Source of the DNA: JAILLW01 sp045629045
Lineage (GTDB): Bacteria; Bacillota; Clostridia; Lachnospirales; Lachnospiraceae
Direction of reading: 5' to 3'
Length of the DNA stretch: 35,586 nt
Assembly (NCBI GenBank): GCA_045629045.1
Contig: JAZQQM010000056.1
Span: 1 to 35,586, forward strand
Both the position numbers and the translations under genes were made by a program. Positions 23,574 to 31,619 of this stretch are shown here, in pieces. The notes beneath the pieces are model-generated. The model had not been told where the DNA came from and searched no databases. It saw nothing but the letters and a program-made list of their open reading frames with translations. Position 1 is the first letter of the stretch; each line of letters opens with the position of its first letter.

Positions 23574-25757
23574 ATGCTTTATGCGAATGTGATAATTGAT
23601 ATATCACACGAAAAAGTCGATAAAACATTTCAATATATTGTTCCCGAACAATTTGAAGAGAACATTAAAGTGGGAGACTGCGTTAATGTTCCTTTTGGTC
23701 GCGGTGATACGGTTCGTTTAGGTTATGTTGTTTTGCTTACGAACCAAAATGAATTCCCTGTAGATAAAATGAAAAAGATTCTTGAGATTTCCAAGAATGA
23801 GACGGGAATTGAAGCGGATGCGGTAAAGCTTGCCTGCTGGATTAAAGAAAATTACGGTTCCACAATGATTGCCGCGCTTCGTACGGTACTTCCGGCCAAG
23901 AAGGTCGTGAAGATGAAAGAAAAAAAGAAACTTGTACGAAAACTCGGCCCGGAAGAAATTATGTCTTTGTATGGGGAATGTGTTCGTAAAAATCAGGTAG
24001 CCAAAGCCCGGGTGCTTAAGGAACTTATGCAGGAAGATATCCTTCCTTATGATTTGGTTACGGGCAAATTAAATGTTTCGGGCAGTACATTAAATTCTCT
24101 TGAAAATGCCGGAATTATTTCAATCGAAAAAGAACTTTATTACAGAAATCCCGTAAGAGCTTATCAGCCTGAGGATGAAAGAATTAAACTGTCTTTGCAA
24201 CAGCAGGAAATAGTAAATAATATTTCGGATAATCCGGGACGGCATCTTATTTACGGTATTACGGGTTCCGGTAAAACACAGGTATATATTGAACTGATAG
24301 AAAGGGCGGTTAAAGAAGGAAAGCAGTGTATTATGCTGATTCCGGAGATTGCACTTACATATCAGACATTAATGCGTTTTTATAAAAAGTTCGGCGACAG
24401 AGTTTCGGTAATTAACTCCACATTGTCTCCGGGAGAAAGATATGATCAGTGTCAAAGGGCTCAAAAGGGTGAAATTGATGTAATTATAGGCCCTCGTTCT
24501 GCATTATTTGTTCCATTTTTGAATCTTGGCATGGTAATAATTGATGAAGAACATGAAAACAGCTATATTTCGGAGCAGACACCGAAATATCATACAAGGG
24601 AGACTGCCGAGAAGTTATGTGAGATTAAAGGTGCTACACTTGTACTTGGATCTGCAACGCCTTCAATTGATGCCTATTACCTTACAACGAAAGGTTATTA
24701 TACACTTCACAGACTTAAATGCCGTCTTACGGGAGGAACCCTTCCAAAGACGCAGATAGTAGATTTAAGAGAAGAACTGCGAGATGGAAACAAGTCTATT
24801 TTTTCCCGGACATTGCAGGATGCCATAAAAGACAGGCTTGAAAAGAAAGAGCAGATTATGTTGTTCCTTAACAGAAGAGGATATTCGGGATTTATCAGTT
24901 GCCGAGCTTGCGGATATGTTGTTAAATGCCCCCATTGTGATGTGTCTTTGGCAAAGCATAAGGGTGGTAAATTGATATGTCATTATTGCGGATATGAGAC
25001 TTATGATATAAAACAATGTCCGGAATGCGGCTCTAAATATATATCTTCTTTCAAGGCAGGAACTCAACAGATTGAAGAAACAATTAACAAAATGTATCCT
25101 GCCTCCCGGGTCCTTAGAATGGATGCGGATACAACAAGGACGAAGGACAGTTACGAAAAAATATTAAGTCAGTTCAAAGAAGGAGAAGCCGATATATTAA
25201 TCGGTACTCAGATGATAGTTAAGGGACACGATTTTCCCAATGTGACACTGGTAGGTATTATTGCTGCGGATTTGTCACTTAACGAGTCCGATTTTAAAAG
25301 TTCGGAAAGAACCTTCCAACTATTGACTCAGGCCTGCGGAAGGGCCGGTCGAGGAACAAAAGAAGGACTTAGTATAATTCAGACATACAGGCCGGAACAT
25401 TATAGTATATCTTTGGCAGCCAAGCAGGATTATGAAGCATTTTATGAAGAAGAACTTTCATATCGTGCGGTGTGCGATTATCCCCCTGTGGGATGCATGA
25501 TGGAGGTACTTGTAAGTTCTCTTGATGAACGAAGAGCCTTAGGGCTTGCAACCGCTCTTAAGAAGAAAATTCCGGAGAGTATTAAGGTTATAGGACCATC
25601 CCCGGCAATCGTATCAAAGGTAAATGATTTCTTTAGATATAATCTGTATCTGAAGGCTAAAAATAAAGAGCTTATAAATAAAGCACGGGATGTCATGGAA
25701 GATTATTTAAGGACAGCTCCGCTGGAATCTGAGACGGTATCCTTTGACATCAAATAA
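23574..25757 (+). CDS. priA: Primosomal replication restart helicase PriA
   Basis: This 727-residue DEAH-like helicase restarts stalled replication forks. The N-terminal DNA-binding domain (about 1–105) starts with the typical YANVIIDIS…DKTFQYIVP. Walker A GITGSGKTQVY is near 227–237 and the Walker B DEEH near 322–325. Eight zinc-binding cysteines (CRAC, CPHC, CHYC and CPEC, near 443–487) form the PriA zinc module. GTQMIVKGHDFPNVTLV and the ACGRAGRG helicase motif VI follow. The length matches the family. The gene starts 6 nt after murE and is followed by def after 22 nt, the widely conserved priA–def–fmt order. Confidence 0.96.
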   Translation: MLYANVIIDISHEKVDKTFQYIVPEQFEENIKVGDCVNVPFGRGDTVRLGYVVLLTNQNEFPVDKMKKILEISKNETGIEADAVKLACWIKENYGSTMIAALRTVLPAKKVVKMKEKKKLVRKLGPEEIMSLYGECVRKNQVAKARVLKELMQEDILPYDLVTGKLNVSGSTLNSLENAGIISIEKELYYRNPVRAYQPEDERIKLSLQQQEIVNNISDNPGRHLIYGITGSGKTQVYIELIERAVKEGKQCIMLIPEIALTYQTLMRFYKKFGDRVSVINSTLSPGERYDQCQRAQKGEIDVIIGPRSALFVPFLNLGMVIIDEEHENSYISEQTPKYHTRETAEKLCEIKGATLVLGSATPSIDAYYLTTKGYYTLHRLKCRLTGGTLPKTQIVDLREELRDGNKSIFSRTLQDAIKDRLEKKEQIMLFLNRRGYSGFISCRACGYVVKCPHCDVSLAKHKGGKLICHYCGYETYDIKQCPECGSKYISSFKAGTQQIEETINKMYPASRVLRMDADTTRTKDSYEKILSQFKEGEADILIGTQMIVKGHDFPNVTLVGIIAADLSLNESDFKSSERTFQLLTQACGRAGRGTKEGLSIIQTYRPEHYSISLAAKQDYEAFYEEELSYRAVCDYPPVGCMMEVLVSSLDERRALGLATALKKKIPESIKVIGPSPAIVSKVNDFFRYNLYLKAKNKELINKARDVMEDYLRTAPLESETVSFDIK

Positions 25758-25779
25758 TTAAAGTGAATGGAGAAAGAAA

Positions 25780-26280
25780 ATGGCACTTAGAACAATTCGC
25801 GAAGAGGGCGACAGAGTACTCGGTAAAGTATGTAAAGAAGTTAGTGAAATAACCGACCGCACATTGGAACTTATTGATGATATGTTTGAAACAATGTACG
25901 AGGCTGACGGAGTGGGACTTGCAGCTCCTCAGGTGGGAATCTTAAAGAGAATTTTCGTGGTGGATGTTACGGGTGAAGATCCCCTTGTGTTTATTAATCC
26001 TCAAATCCTTGAAACAAGCGGGGAACAGACAGGATATGAAGGTTGTTTGTCGGTGCCCGGAAAATCCGGCAAAGTAACCCGTCCAAATTTCGTTAAGGTT
26101 AAGGCCTATGATGAAGAAATGAATGAGTTTACAATCGAAGCCGAAGAATTTTTGGCAAGGGCTATTATGCACGAAAACGACCATCTTGACGGTCATTTGT
26201 ATGTTGAAAAGGTTGAGGGCGGTCTGATTTCAAATGACGAACTGGCTGAACTTATGAAAGAAGCAGAGGAAGAAGAATGA
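25780..26280 (+). CDS. def: Peptide deformylase
   Basis: This 166-residue metalloenzyme removes the formyl group from new proteins. All three motifs are intact: GVGLAAPQVG (44–53), EGCLSVPG (87–94, with metal ligand Cys89) and HENDHLDG (131–138, with His131 and His135 as ligands and Glu132 as catalytic residue). A GGAG ribosome-binding site precedes the ATG. The last four bases overlap the fmt start (ATGA), so removal and addition of the formyl group are encoded in a translationally coupled pair. The acidic Glu-rich C-terminus is normal for the family. Confidence 0.96.
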   Translation: MALRTIREEGDRVLGKVCKEVSEITDRTLELIDDMFETMYEADGVGLAAPQVGILKRIFVVDVTGEDPLVFINPQILETSGEQTGYEGCLSVPGKSGKVTRPNFVKVKAYDEEMNEFTIEAEEFLARAIMHENDHLDGHLYVEKVEGGLISNDELAELMKEAEEEE

Positions 26281-27212
26281 AAATAATCTATATGGGGACA
26301 CCTGATTTTGCGGTTGCTCCCCTGGAAGCATTAATAGATAAAGGGCATCAGATTGTGCTTGTTGTAACACAGCCCGACAGGGAAAAGGGCCGAGGCAAGG
26401 AAATTTCCATGAGTCCTGTTAAAGAGTGTGCACTTAAGCATGGAATTGAGGTATTTCAGCCGCTTAAGATACGAGAAGAAGAATCTGTTAATTATCTTCG
26501 CAGGTATGATGCGGATATATGCGTTGTTGCAGCTTTCGGTCAGATAGTTTCGGAAGAAATTCTTAATATGCCAAAATACGGATGTGTGAATATTCATGCT
26601 TCATTACTTCCCAAATACAGAGGTGCGGCACCGATTCAATGGGCAATTCTTAACGGTGAAAAGGTTACGGGAGTTACCATCCAGCAGATGGCAAAGGGTA
26701 TAGATACCGGTGATATACTTTATCAAAAGGAGATTCCGATTACGCAAGAAGATACAGGCGAGAGCATGTTTGATAAACTTATGTATCTTGGAGCCGAAAT
26801 GATTGTTGAATTTATGCCCCTGCTGGAAAGCGGTAAGATTATTCCGCACCCTCAGAATGAGAGTGAAGCCACACATGTAGGCAAAATATCTAAAGAACTG
26901 GGACATATCAGTTGGCAGGACGATGCGGCTAAAATCGAAAGATATGTGCGAGGACTTAATTCGTGGCCATCTGCATATACTATGCTAAACGGGAAGACGC
27001 TTAAAATATGGAAGTCAAAAGTGACACATATGTCAGAAAAACAATCTGCGACTCCCGGAACTATAACTGCGGTTACAAAGGACAGTTTTGAAGTTGCAAC
27101 CGGCAGGGGATGTCTTTGCGTTTATGAAATACAGCTTGAGGGTAAAAAGCGTATGAGTGTTCATGACTTTTTGCTGGGATTTAAGATAGAAGAAGGAACA
27201 GTGCTTTCATAG
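26277..27212 (+). CDS. fmt: Methionyl-tRNA formyltransferase
   Basis: This 311-residue enzyme formylates initiator Met-tRNA using 10-formyltetrahydrofolate. The N-terminal start MKIIYMGTPDFAV, the TQPDREKGRGKE loop, NIHASLLPKYRGAAPIQWAI (near 105–124, with the catalytic Asn and His) and GIDTGDILYQ (near 143–152, with the catalytic Asp) are characteristic. A C-terminal OB-like tRNA-binding domain follows (about 205–311). The ATG overlaps the def stop by four bases. rsmB follows 14 nt downstream. Confidence 0.96.
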   Translation: MKIIYMGTPDFAVAPLEALIDKGHQIVLVVTQPDREKGRGKEISMSPVKECALKHGIEVFQPLKIREEESVNYLRRYDADICVVAAFGQIVSEEILNMPKYGCVNIHASLLPKYRGAAPIQWAILNGEKVTGVTIQQMAKGIDTGDILYQKEIPITQEDTGESMFDKLMYLGAEMIVEFMPLLESGKIIPHPQNESEATHVGKISKELGHISWQDDAAKIERYVRGLNSWPSAYTMLNGKTLKIWKSKVTHMSEKQSATPGTITAVTKDSFEVATGRGCLCVYEIQLEGKKRMSVHDFLLGFKIEEGTVLS

Positions 27213-27226
27213 CATGAGGTAATAAA

Positions 27227-28471
27227 GTGGCGGTTAACGAAAGAGAAATCGTACTTGACAGTTTAATAGAAATTCTTGATAAGAATCAGTTTTCCCATGT
27301 GGTTGAAAAGGCGGTATTGGATAAATACGATTACCTTGATTCCAAACAGAAGGCATTCATAAAACGAATGTGTGAAGGGACTATTGAGAAACTTATTCTT
27401 ATAGATGATGTTATTAATTCATATTCCAAGGTCAAAGTAAACAAGCAAAAACCTGTGATAAGGGGGATTTTGAGATTAAGTGTTTATCAAATCCTTTTTA
27501 TGGATAAGGTGCCTGACAGCGCCGTATGCAACGAGGCTGTTAAACTATCAGGAAAACGAGGCTTTAAATCCTTAAGTGGCTTCGTTAACGGAGTGCTTAG
27601 AAATATAAGCCGGGATAAGGATAAGATAGATACCGATTCGGATAACATACCGGAATGGATTAAAAATCACCTTATTGATTCTTACGGTGAAGAAAGAGCC
27701 CGGACTATTATTGAAGATATCAATAATGAGCATCCGGTTACGATAAGAATACGGGATAATTCCTCGGTGACAGAAGACGATGGCCTTACGGCCGCGGAAG
27801 GATACGATGATGTATATCTTTTGACGAAGGGAATAAGTCCCGCCGATATAAGAGGATATGACGAGGGCCGATTTACGGTTCAGGATGTTGCCAGTATTGA
27901 AGCGGTCAAAAAGGCGGAAATAAAAAAGGGAGACCTGGTACTTGATGTTTGCGCCGCCCCCGGCGGGAAGTCGATTCTTGCGTATGATTTGGGAGCAAAG
28001 GTAATATCAAGAGATATTTCGGATTATAAGGTTTCGCTGATAGACGAAAATATTAGAAGATGCAAGGTTGATACCTCAACCCGGAATGATTCGTATATTG
28101 TTACTCAGGTTCATGATGCAACAATAAAAGACGAATCACTAACTGATAAAGTGGATGTTCTTATAGCTGACCTGCCCTGTTCCGGCCTAGGGGTAATGGG
28201 ACGAAAATCGGACATTAAGTATAAGACCCGGAAGGAAGATTTGGAAACGCTGCCTGTTTTGCAAAAACAGATAATAGATGTAATTACAGGTTATGTCAAA
28301 AAGGGCGGAGTACTTATGTACAGCACCTGTACGATGAATCCGGCGGAGAATGAGGAACAGGTTAAATATATTATTGATAAATATCCGTTTAAGGTTGAAT
28401 ATGAGAAGCAGTTCCTTCCCGGAATTGATAAAACAGACGGATTTTATATAGCAAGATTAAGGAGAATGTAG
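27227..28471 (+). CDS. rsmB: 16S rRNA m5C967 methyltransferase RsmB
   Basis: This 414-residue enzyme methylates 16S rRNA at C967 (E. coli numbering). An N-terminal NusB-like RNA-binding domain (about 1–130) precedes a SAM-dependent methyltransferase with DVCAAPGGKS (SAM-binding), DLPCSGLGVMGRKSDIKY and YSTCTMNPAENEEQV, including the two conserved motif cysteines of m5C methyltransferases. The start is GTG at 27227, with GAGG about 9 nt upstream. It lies 14 nt after fmt and abuts the antiporter gene (ATG directly after its stop). The length is slightly short of E. coli RsmB but normal for Clostridia. Confidence 0.94.
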   Translation: MAVNEREIVLDSLIEILDKNQFSHVVEKAVLDKYDYLDSKQKAFIKRMCEGTIEKLILIDDVINSYSKVKVNKQKPVIRGILRLSVYQILFMDKVPDSAVCNEAVKLSGKRGFKSLSGFVNGVLRNISRDKDKIDTDSDNIPEWIKNHLIDSYGEERARTIIEDINNEHPVTIRIRDNSSVTEDDGLTAAEGYDDVYLLTKGISPADIRGYDEGRFTVQDVASIEAVKKAEIKKGDLVLDVCAAPGGKSILAYDLGAKVISRDISDYKVSLIDENIRRCKVDTSTRNDSYIVTQVHDATIKDESLTDKVDVLIADLPCSGLGVMGRKSDIKYKTRKEDLETLPVLQKQIIDVITGYVKKGGVLMYSTCTMNPAENEEQVKYIIDKYPFKVEYEKQFLPGIDKTDGFYIARLRRM

Positions 28472-29797
28472 ATGAAAGAGGGTAATTTTAAGGCACTTTT
28501 GCCTATTGGGGTTTTTGTAATTCTTTATTTGGGATTGGGAATTTTGTTTGAATATGTGTTAAAAATTCCGATGGGATTTTATTCTGTTCCCGTAGTGGTG
28601 ATTTTTTTGATAGCGTTAGTAGTTGCATGTTTGCAGAATAAATCCCTTAAATTTGACGATAAGCTGGATATTATGGCTAAGGGCGTCGGTGACAAAAATA
28701 TACTTACCATGTTACTTATCTTTTTGACAGCAGGAGTATTTGTAGGCGTTGTTGGGCGAGACTCTGCGGAAAGCGTTGCATACTTTTTGCTATCGGTTAT
28801 TCCACCTCAGTTTTCGGTGCTTGTCCTTTTTGTTGTAAGTGCGTTTGTATCACTTGCGATGGGGACCTCGGTTGGAACAATTACCCTTATTACACCTATA
28901 GCTGTGGCTATTTCAAAGAGCTCAGGATTTGATATGGCGCTTTGCGTCGGTACTGTCGTGGGCGGTTCAATGTTCGGTGATAACCTTTCATTTATTTCCG
29001 ATACTACGATTGCTGCATGTAACGGGCAGGGATGTCAGATGAAGGATAAATTCAAAGAAAACTTCGTTATTGCATTTCCGGCTGCTATAGTTTCAATGAT
29101 AGTTATAACGGTATTGTCCTTGGGTAAATACCAGGGCGGTGCTCAGATTGGAGAGTATGATCTTATTAAGATTATTCCCTATTTGCTGGTTCTTATAGGA
29201 GGTGTAGCGGGAATTAACGTATTTGTAGTTTTACTAATCGGAATAATCTGCGGAATGATTATTATGCTTGCTACAGGCAGTACCACATTCTTTGATATGT
29301 TAGGCAGTATGGGCTCGGGAGTAAGCGGAATGTTCGAAACTTCATTTGTTGCTATTTTGGTAGCTGCAATATGTGCGCTTATTTCAGAGTACGGCGGCTT
29401 TACGGCACTTCTTAATCTTAACAAGAAATTATTCAAAGGTAAAAAGGCAGGACAGCTTGGAATCGGCATTTTGGTAGGTGCTATGGACATAGCTACGGCT
29501 AATAATACTGTTGCTATTGTTATGGCCAATCCCATTGCCAAAGAGATGGCTGATGAATATGGAATTTCACCTAGAAAGACAGCATCTTTACTTGATACGT
29601 TCTCTTGTATATTCCAAGGAATTATCCCATATGGCGCGCAGGTACTTGTTGCGTTGTCAATTGCAACGGAGCTTGGTGCCCCCATAAGTGCTTTTGATAT
29701 TTTACCGAGATTATGCTATCCTTACATGCTGTTATTAAGCTCGCTGGTATTTATATTCTTTGTCCCGGATAAAACAGCTAAGAAAGTAGAAAAATAG
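28472..29797 (+). CDS. NhaC-family Na+/H+ antiporter-like transporter
   Basis: This 441-residue protein has about eleven to twelve hydrophobic segments and NhaC-family sequences such as ALGTSVGTITLITPIAVAI-like (near 128–148) and GGSMFGDNLSFISDTTIAA (near 168–186), with the FGDNLS core. These proteins exchange Na+ for H+ or carry small organic anions; the substrate here is not determined. An AAGGAG ribosome-binding site lies within the end of rsmB, and the ATG follows the rsmB stop directly. It interrupts a run of RNA- and translation-related genes, which is unusual (rlmN often follows rsmB directly), so it may have been inserted into the operon. Confidence 0.85.
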   Translation: MKEGNFKALLPIGVFVILYLGLGILFEYVLKIPMGFYSVPVVVIFLIALVVACLQNKSLKFDDKLDIMAKGVGDKNILTMLLIFLTAGVFVGVVGRDSAESVAYFLLSVIPPQFSVLVLFVVSAFVSLAMGTSVGTITLITPIAVAISKSSGFDMALCVGTVVGGSMFGDNLSFISDTTIAACNGQGCQMKDKFKENFVIAFPAAIVSMIVITVLSLGKYQGGAQIGEYDLIKIIPYLLVLIGGVAGINVFVVLLIGIICGMIIMLATGSTTFFDMLGSMGSGVSGMFETSFVAILVAAICALISEYGGFTALLNLNKKLFKGKKAGQLGIGILVGAMDIATANNTVAIVMANPIAKEMADEYGISPRKTASLLDTFSCIFQGIIPYGAQVLVALSIATELGAPISAFDILPRLCYPYMLLLSSLVFIFFVPDKTAKKVEK

Positions 29798-29801
29798 ACA
29801 G

Positions 29802-30857
29802 ATGGTTGATATTAAATCCCTTACATATGATGAACTTGAAGAGTTTGTTATATCTTTGGGCGAACCTAAATTCAGAGCAAAACAATTATATGAATGGATG
29901 CATGTTCATCTGGCACGAAACTATGATGATATGAAAAATATCCCCGCCTCATTAAAGGGCAAGCTCGTTGATAAGTGTGAATATACATCTTTGTCGATTG
30001 CCAGAATGCAGGAGTCGGCAATTGACGGAACAAGAAAGTATCTTTTTGAATTATCGGACGGTAATTTCGTTGAGTCGGTATTTATGCGATATAAACACGG
30101 AAACAGTGTATGTATTTCCAGCCAGGTGGGCTGCCGTATGGGATGCAAATTCTGTGCGTCAACTCTCGATGGACTTGAAAGAAATCTAAAGCCATCGGAA
30201 ATGCTTGACCAAATATATGCAATAAGTGCCGATACCGATGAAAGGGTATCTAATATTGTTGTAATGGGAACGGGAGAACCTCTTGATAATTATGACACTG
30301 TTGTCAGATTTATAGATATTATCTCAAATGATAAAGGACTTAATATTTCGCAACGTAATATAACTGTTTCGACCTGCGGCCTTGTTCCGATGATAGATAA
30401 ACTGTCAAAGGAAAAACTACAAATTACCCTTGCTTTATCTTTGCATGCAACTACGGATGATAAGCGAAGAAAACTTATGCCGATAGCAAATAAGTATTCA
30501 ATTGATGAACTTATTGCAACCTGTAAAAATTACTTTGAAACAACAGGCAGACGAATAAGTTTTGAGTATGCTCTGGTAGAAGGCGTTAACGATACAAAAG
30601 AAGATGCAAGTGAATTATCGGATATTGCAAGGCAGGTTTCGGCACATGTAAACCTGATTCCGGTAAATCCGATTAAAGAGCGTGATTACAAGCGTTCTTC
30701 AAAGGAGAATATTATTGCATTCAAAAATAAACTTGAAAAAAATGGTATTAATGTTACTATTAGAAGAGAATTGGGGTCAGATATCGATGGCGCTTGCGGA
30801 CAATTACGTAGAAGATACAAGTCCGAAGGCGCAAATTTTGTGCGTAAAGATATCTGA
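29802..30857 (+). CDS. rlmN: Dual-specificity RNA methyltransferase RlmN
   Basis: This 351-residue radical SAM enzyme methylates C2 of A2503 in 23S rRNA and of A37 in some tRNAs. The radical SAM motif GCRMGCKFC has ligands C111, C115 and C118; MGTGEPLDN follows. The C-terminal catalytic cysteine is C332 (DGACGQLRR), which with C118-region chemistry forms the methyl-transfer cysteine pair of the family. The ATG is 4 nt after the antiporter stop. The PP2C phosphatase gene follows after 18 nt. Confidence 0.96.
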   Translation: MVDIKSLTYDELEEFVISLGEPKFRAKQLYEWMHVHLARNYDDMKNIPASLKGKLVDKCEYTSLSIARMQESAIDGTRKYLFELSDGNFVESVFMRYKHGNSVCISSQVGCRMGCKFCASTLDGLERNLKPSEMLDQIYAISADTDERVSNIVVMGTGEPLDNYDTVVRFIDIISNDKGLNISQRNITVSTCGLVPMIDKLSKEKLQITLALSLHATTDDKRRKLMPIANKYSIDELIATCKNYFETTGRRISFEYALVEGVNDTKEDASELSDIARQVSAHVNLIPVNPIKERDYKRSSKENIIAFKNKLEKNGINVTIRRELGSDIDGACGQLRRRYKSEGANFVRKDI

Positions 30858-30875
30858 TTTGTTAAGGAGATAATT

Positions 30876-31601
30876 TTGCAATCTTTTTCTATGACCGATA
30901 TAGGTCGAAAGAGACAACTGAATCAGGATTATGTTTTTGCATCTGATGAAGGGGTAGGTAAACTAAATAACCTTTTTATAGTTGCAGACGGAATGGGTGG
31001 TCACAATGCCGGTGATTTTGCATCAAAATATACTGTTGAGACAGTAGTACGCGAAATTAAAGGTTCTGTTGAGACCAAAACTTTTAGGATTATCGGCAAG
31101 GCAGTAAGAATAGCAAACGAACTGATTCGCGAAAGAGCAAAGGAAGATATTAACCTTTATGGAATGGGAACAACTATCGTAATAGCTTCAATCGAGAATC
31201 ATCAGCTTCAAATCGCGAATGTAGGTGACAGTCGTCTTTATGTTATTAATGATGAGATTCGTCAAATAACCAGAGACCATTCGCTGGTTGAAGAAATGGT
31301 AAGAATGGGGGGAATGACTCCCGAAACTGCCAGAAATCATCCGGACAAAAATATAATTACAAGAGCTGTCGGTGCAAGGGATTCCGTGGAAGTGGATTTC
31401 TTTACAGAAGACCTAAATCGCGGAGACATAGTACTTATGTGTTCGGACGGATTGACGAACATGCTCAGGGATGAAGAAATAAAACAAATCGTTAACGGTG
31501 AGGGCACTTTGGAGGAACGAGCCAAGGCACTTATATTAAAAGCTAACGAAAACGGTGGTAAGGATAATATTGCAGTCATTTTGATTGATGACTACGCTTA
31601 A
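30876..31601 (+). CDS. PP2C-family serine/threonine protein phosphatase
   Basis: This 241-residue Mn2+-dependent phosphatase (Stp/PrpC type) reverses phosphorylation by the kinase encoded next. PP2C motifs include RQLNQDYV (near 13–20), VADGMGGHNAGD (near 37–48, metal-binding Asp and Gly), GDSRLYVI, MCSDGLTNML and GGKDNIAVIL. The start is TTG at 30876, behind a good AAGGAGA at 30864–30870; an in-frame ATG at 30891 is an alternative without its own ribosome-binding site. Only 18 nt separate it from the kinase gene, the usual phosphatase–kinase pair of Firmicutes. Confidence 0.94.
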   Translation: MQSFSMTDIGRKRQLNQDYVFASDEGVGKLNNLFIVADGMGGHNAGDFASKYTVETVVREIKGSVETKTFRIIGKAVRIANELIRERAKEDINLYGMGTTIVIASIENHQLQIANVGDSRLYVINDEIRQITRDHSLVEEMVRMGGMTPETARNHPDKNIITRAVGARDSVEVDFFTEDLNRGDIVLMCSDGLTNMLRDEEIKQIVNGEGTLEERAKALILKANENGGKDNIAVILIDDYA

Positions 31602-31619
31602 ATAGATTTTGGTGAGTAT

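Noticed and set aside
29179..29685. Minus-strand open frame of 168 codons
   Set aside because: It is antisense to the NhaC-type antiporter gene and has no independent support.
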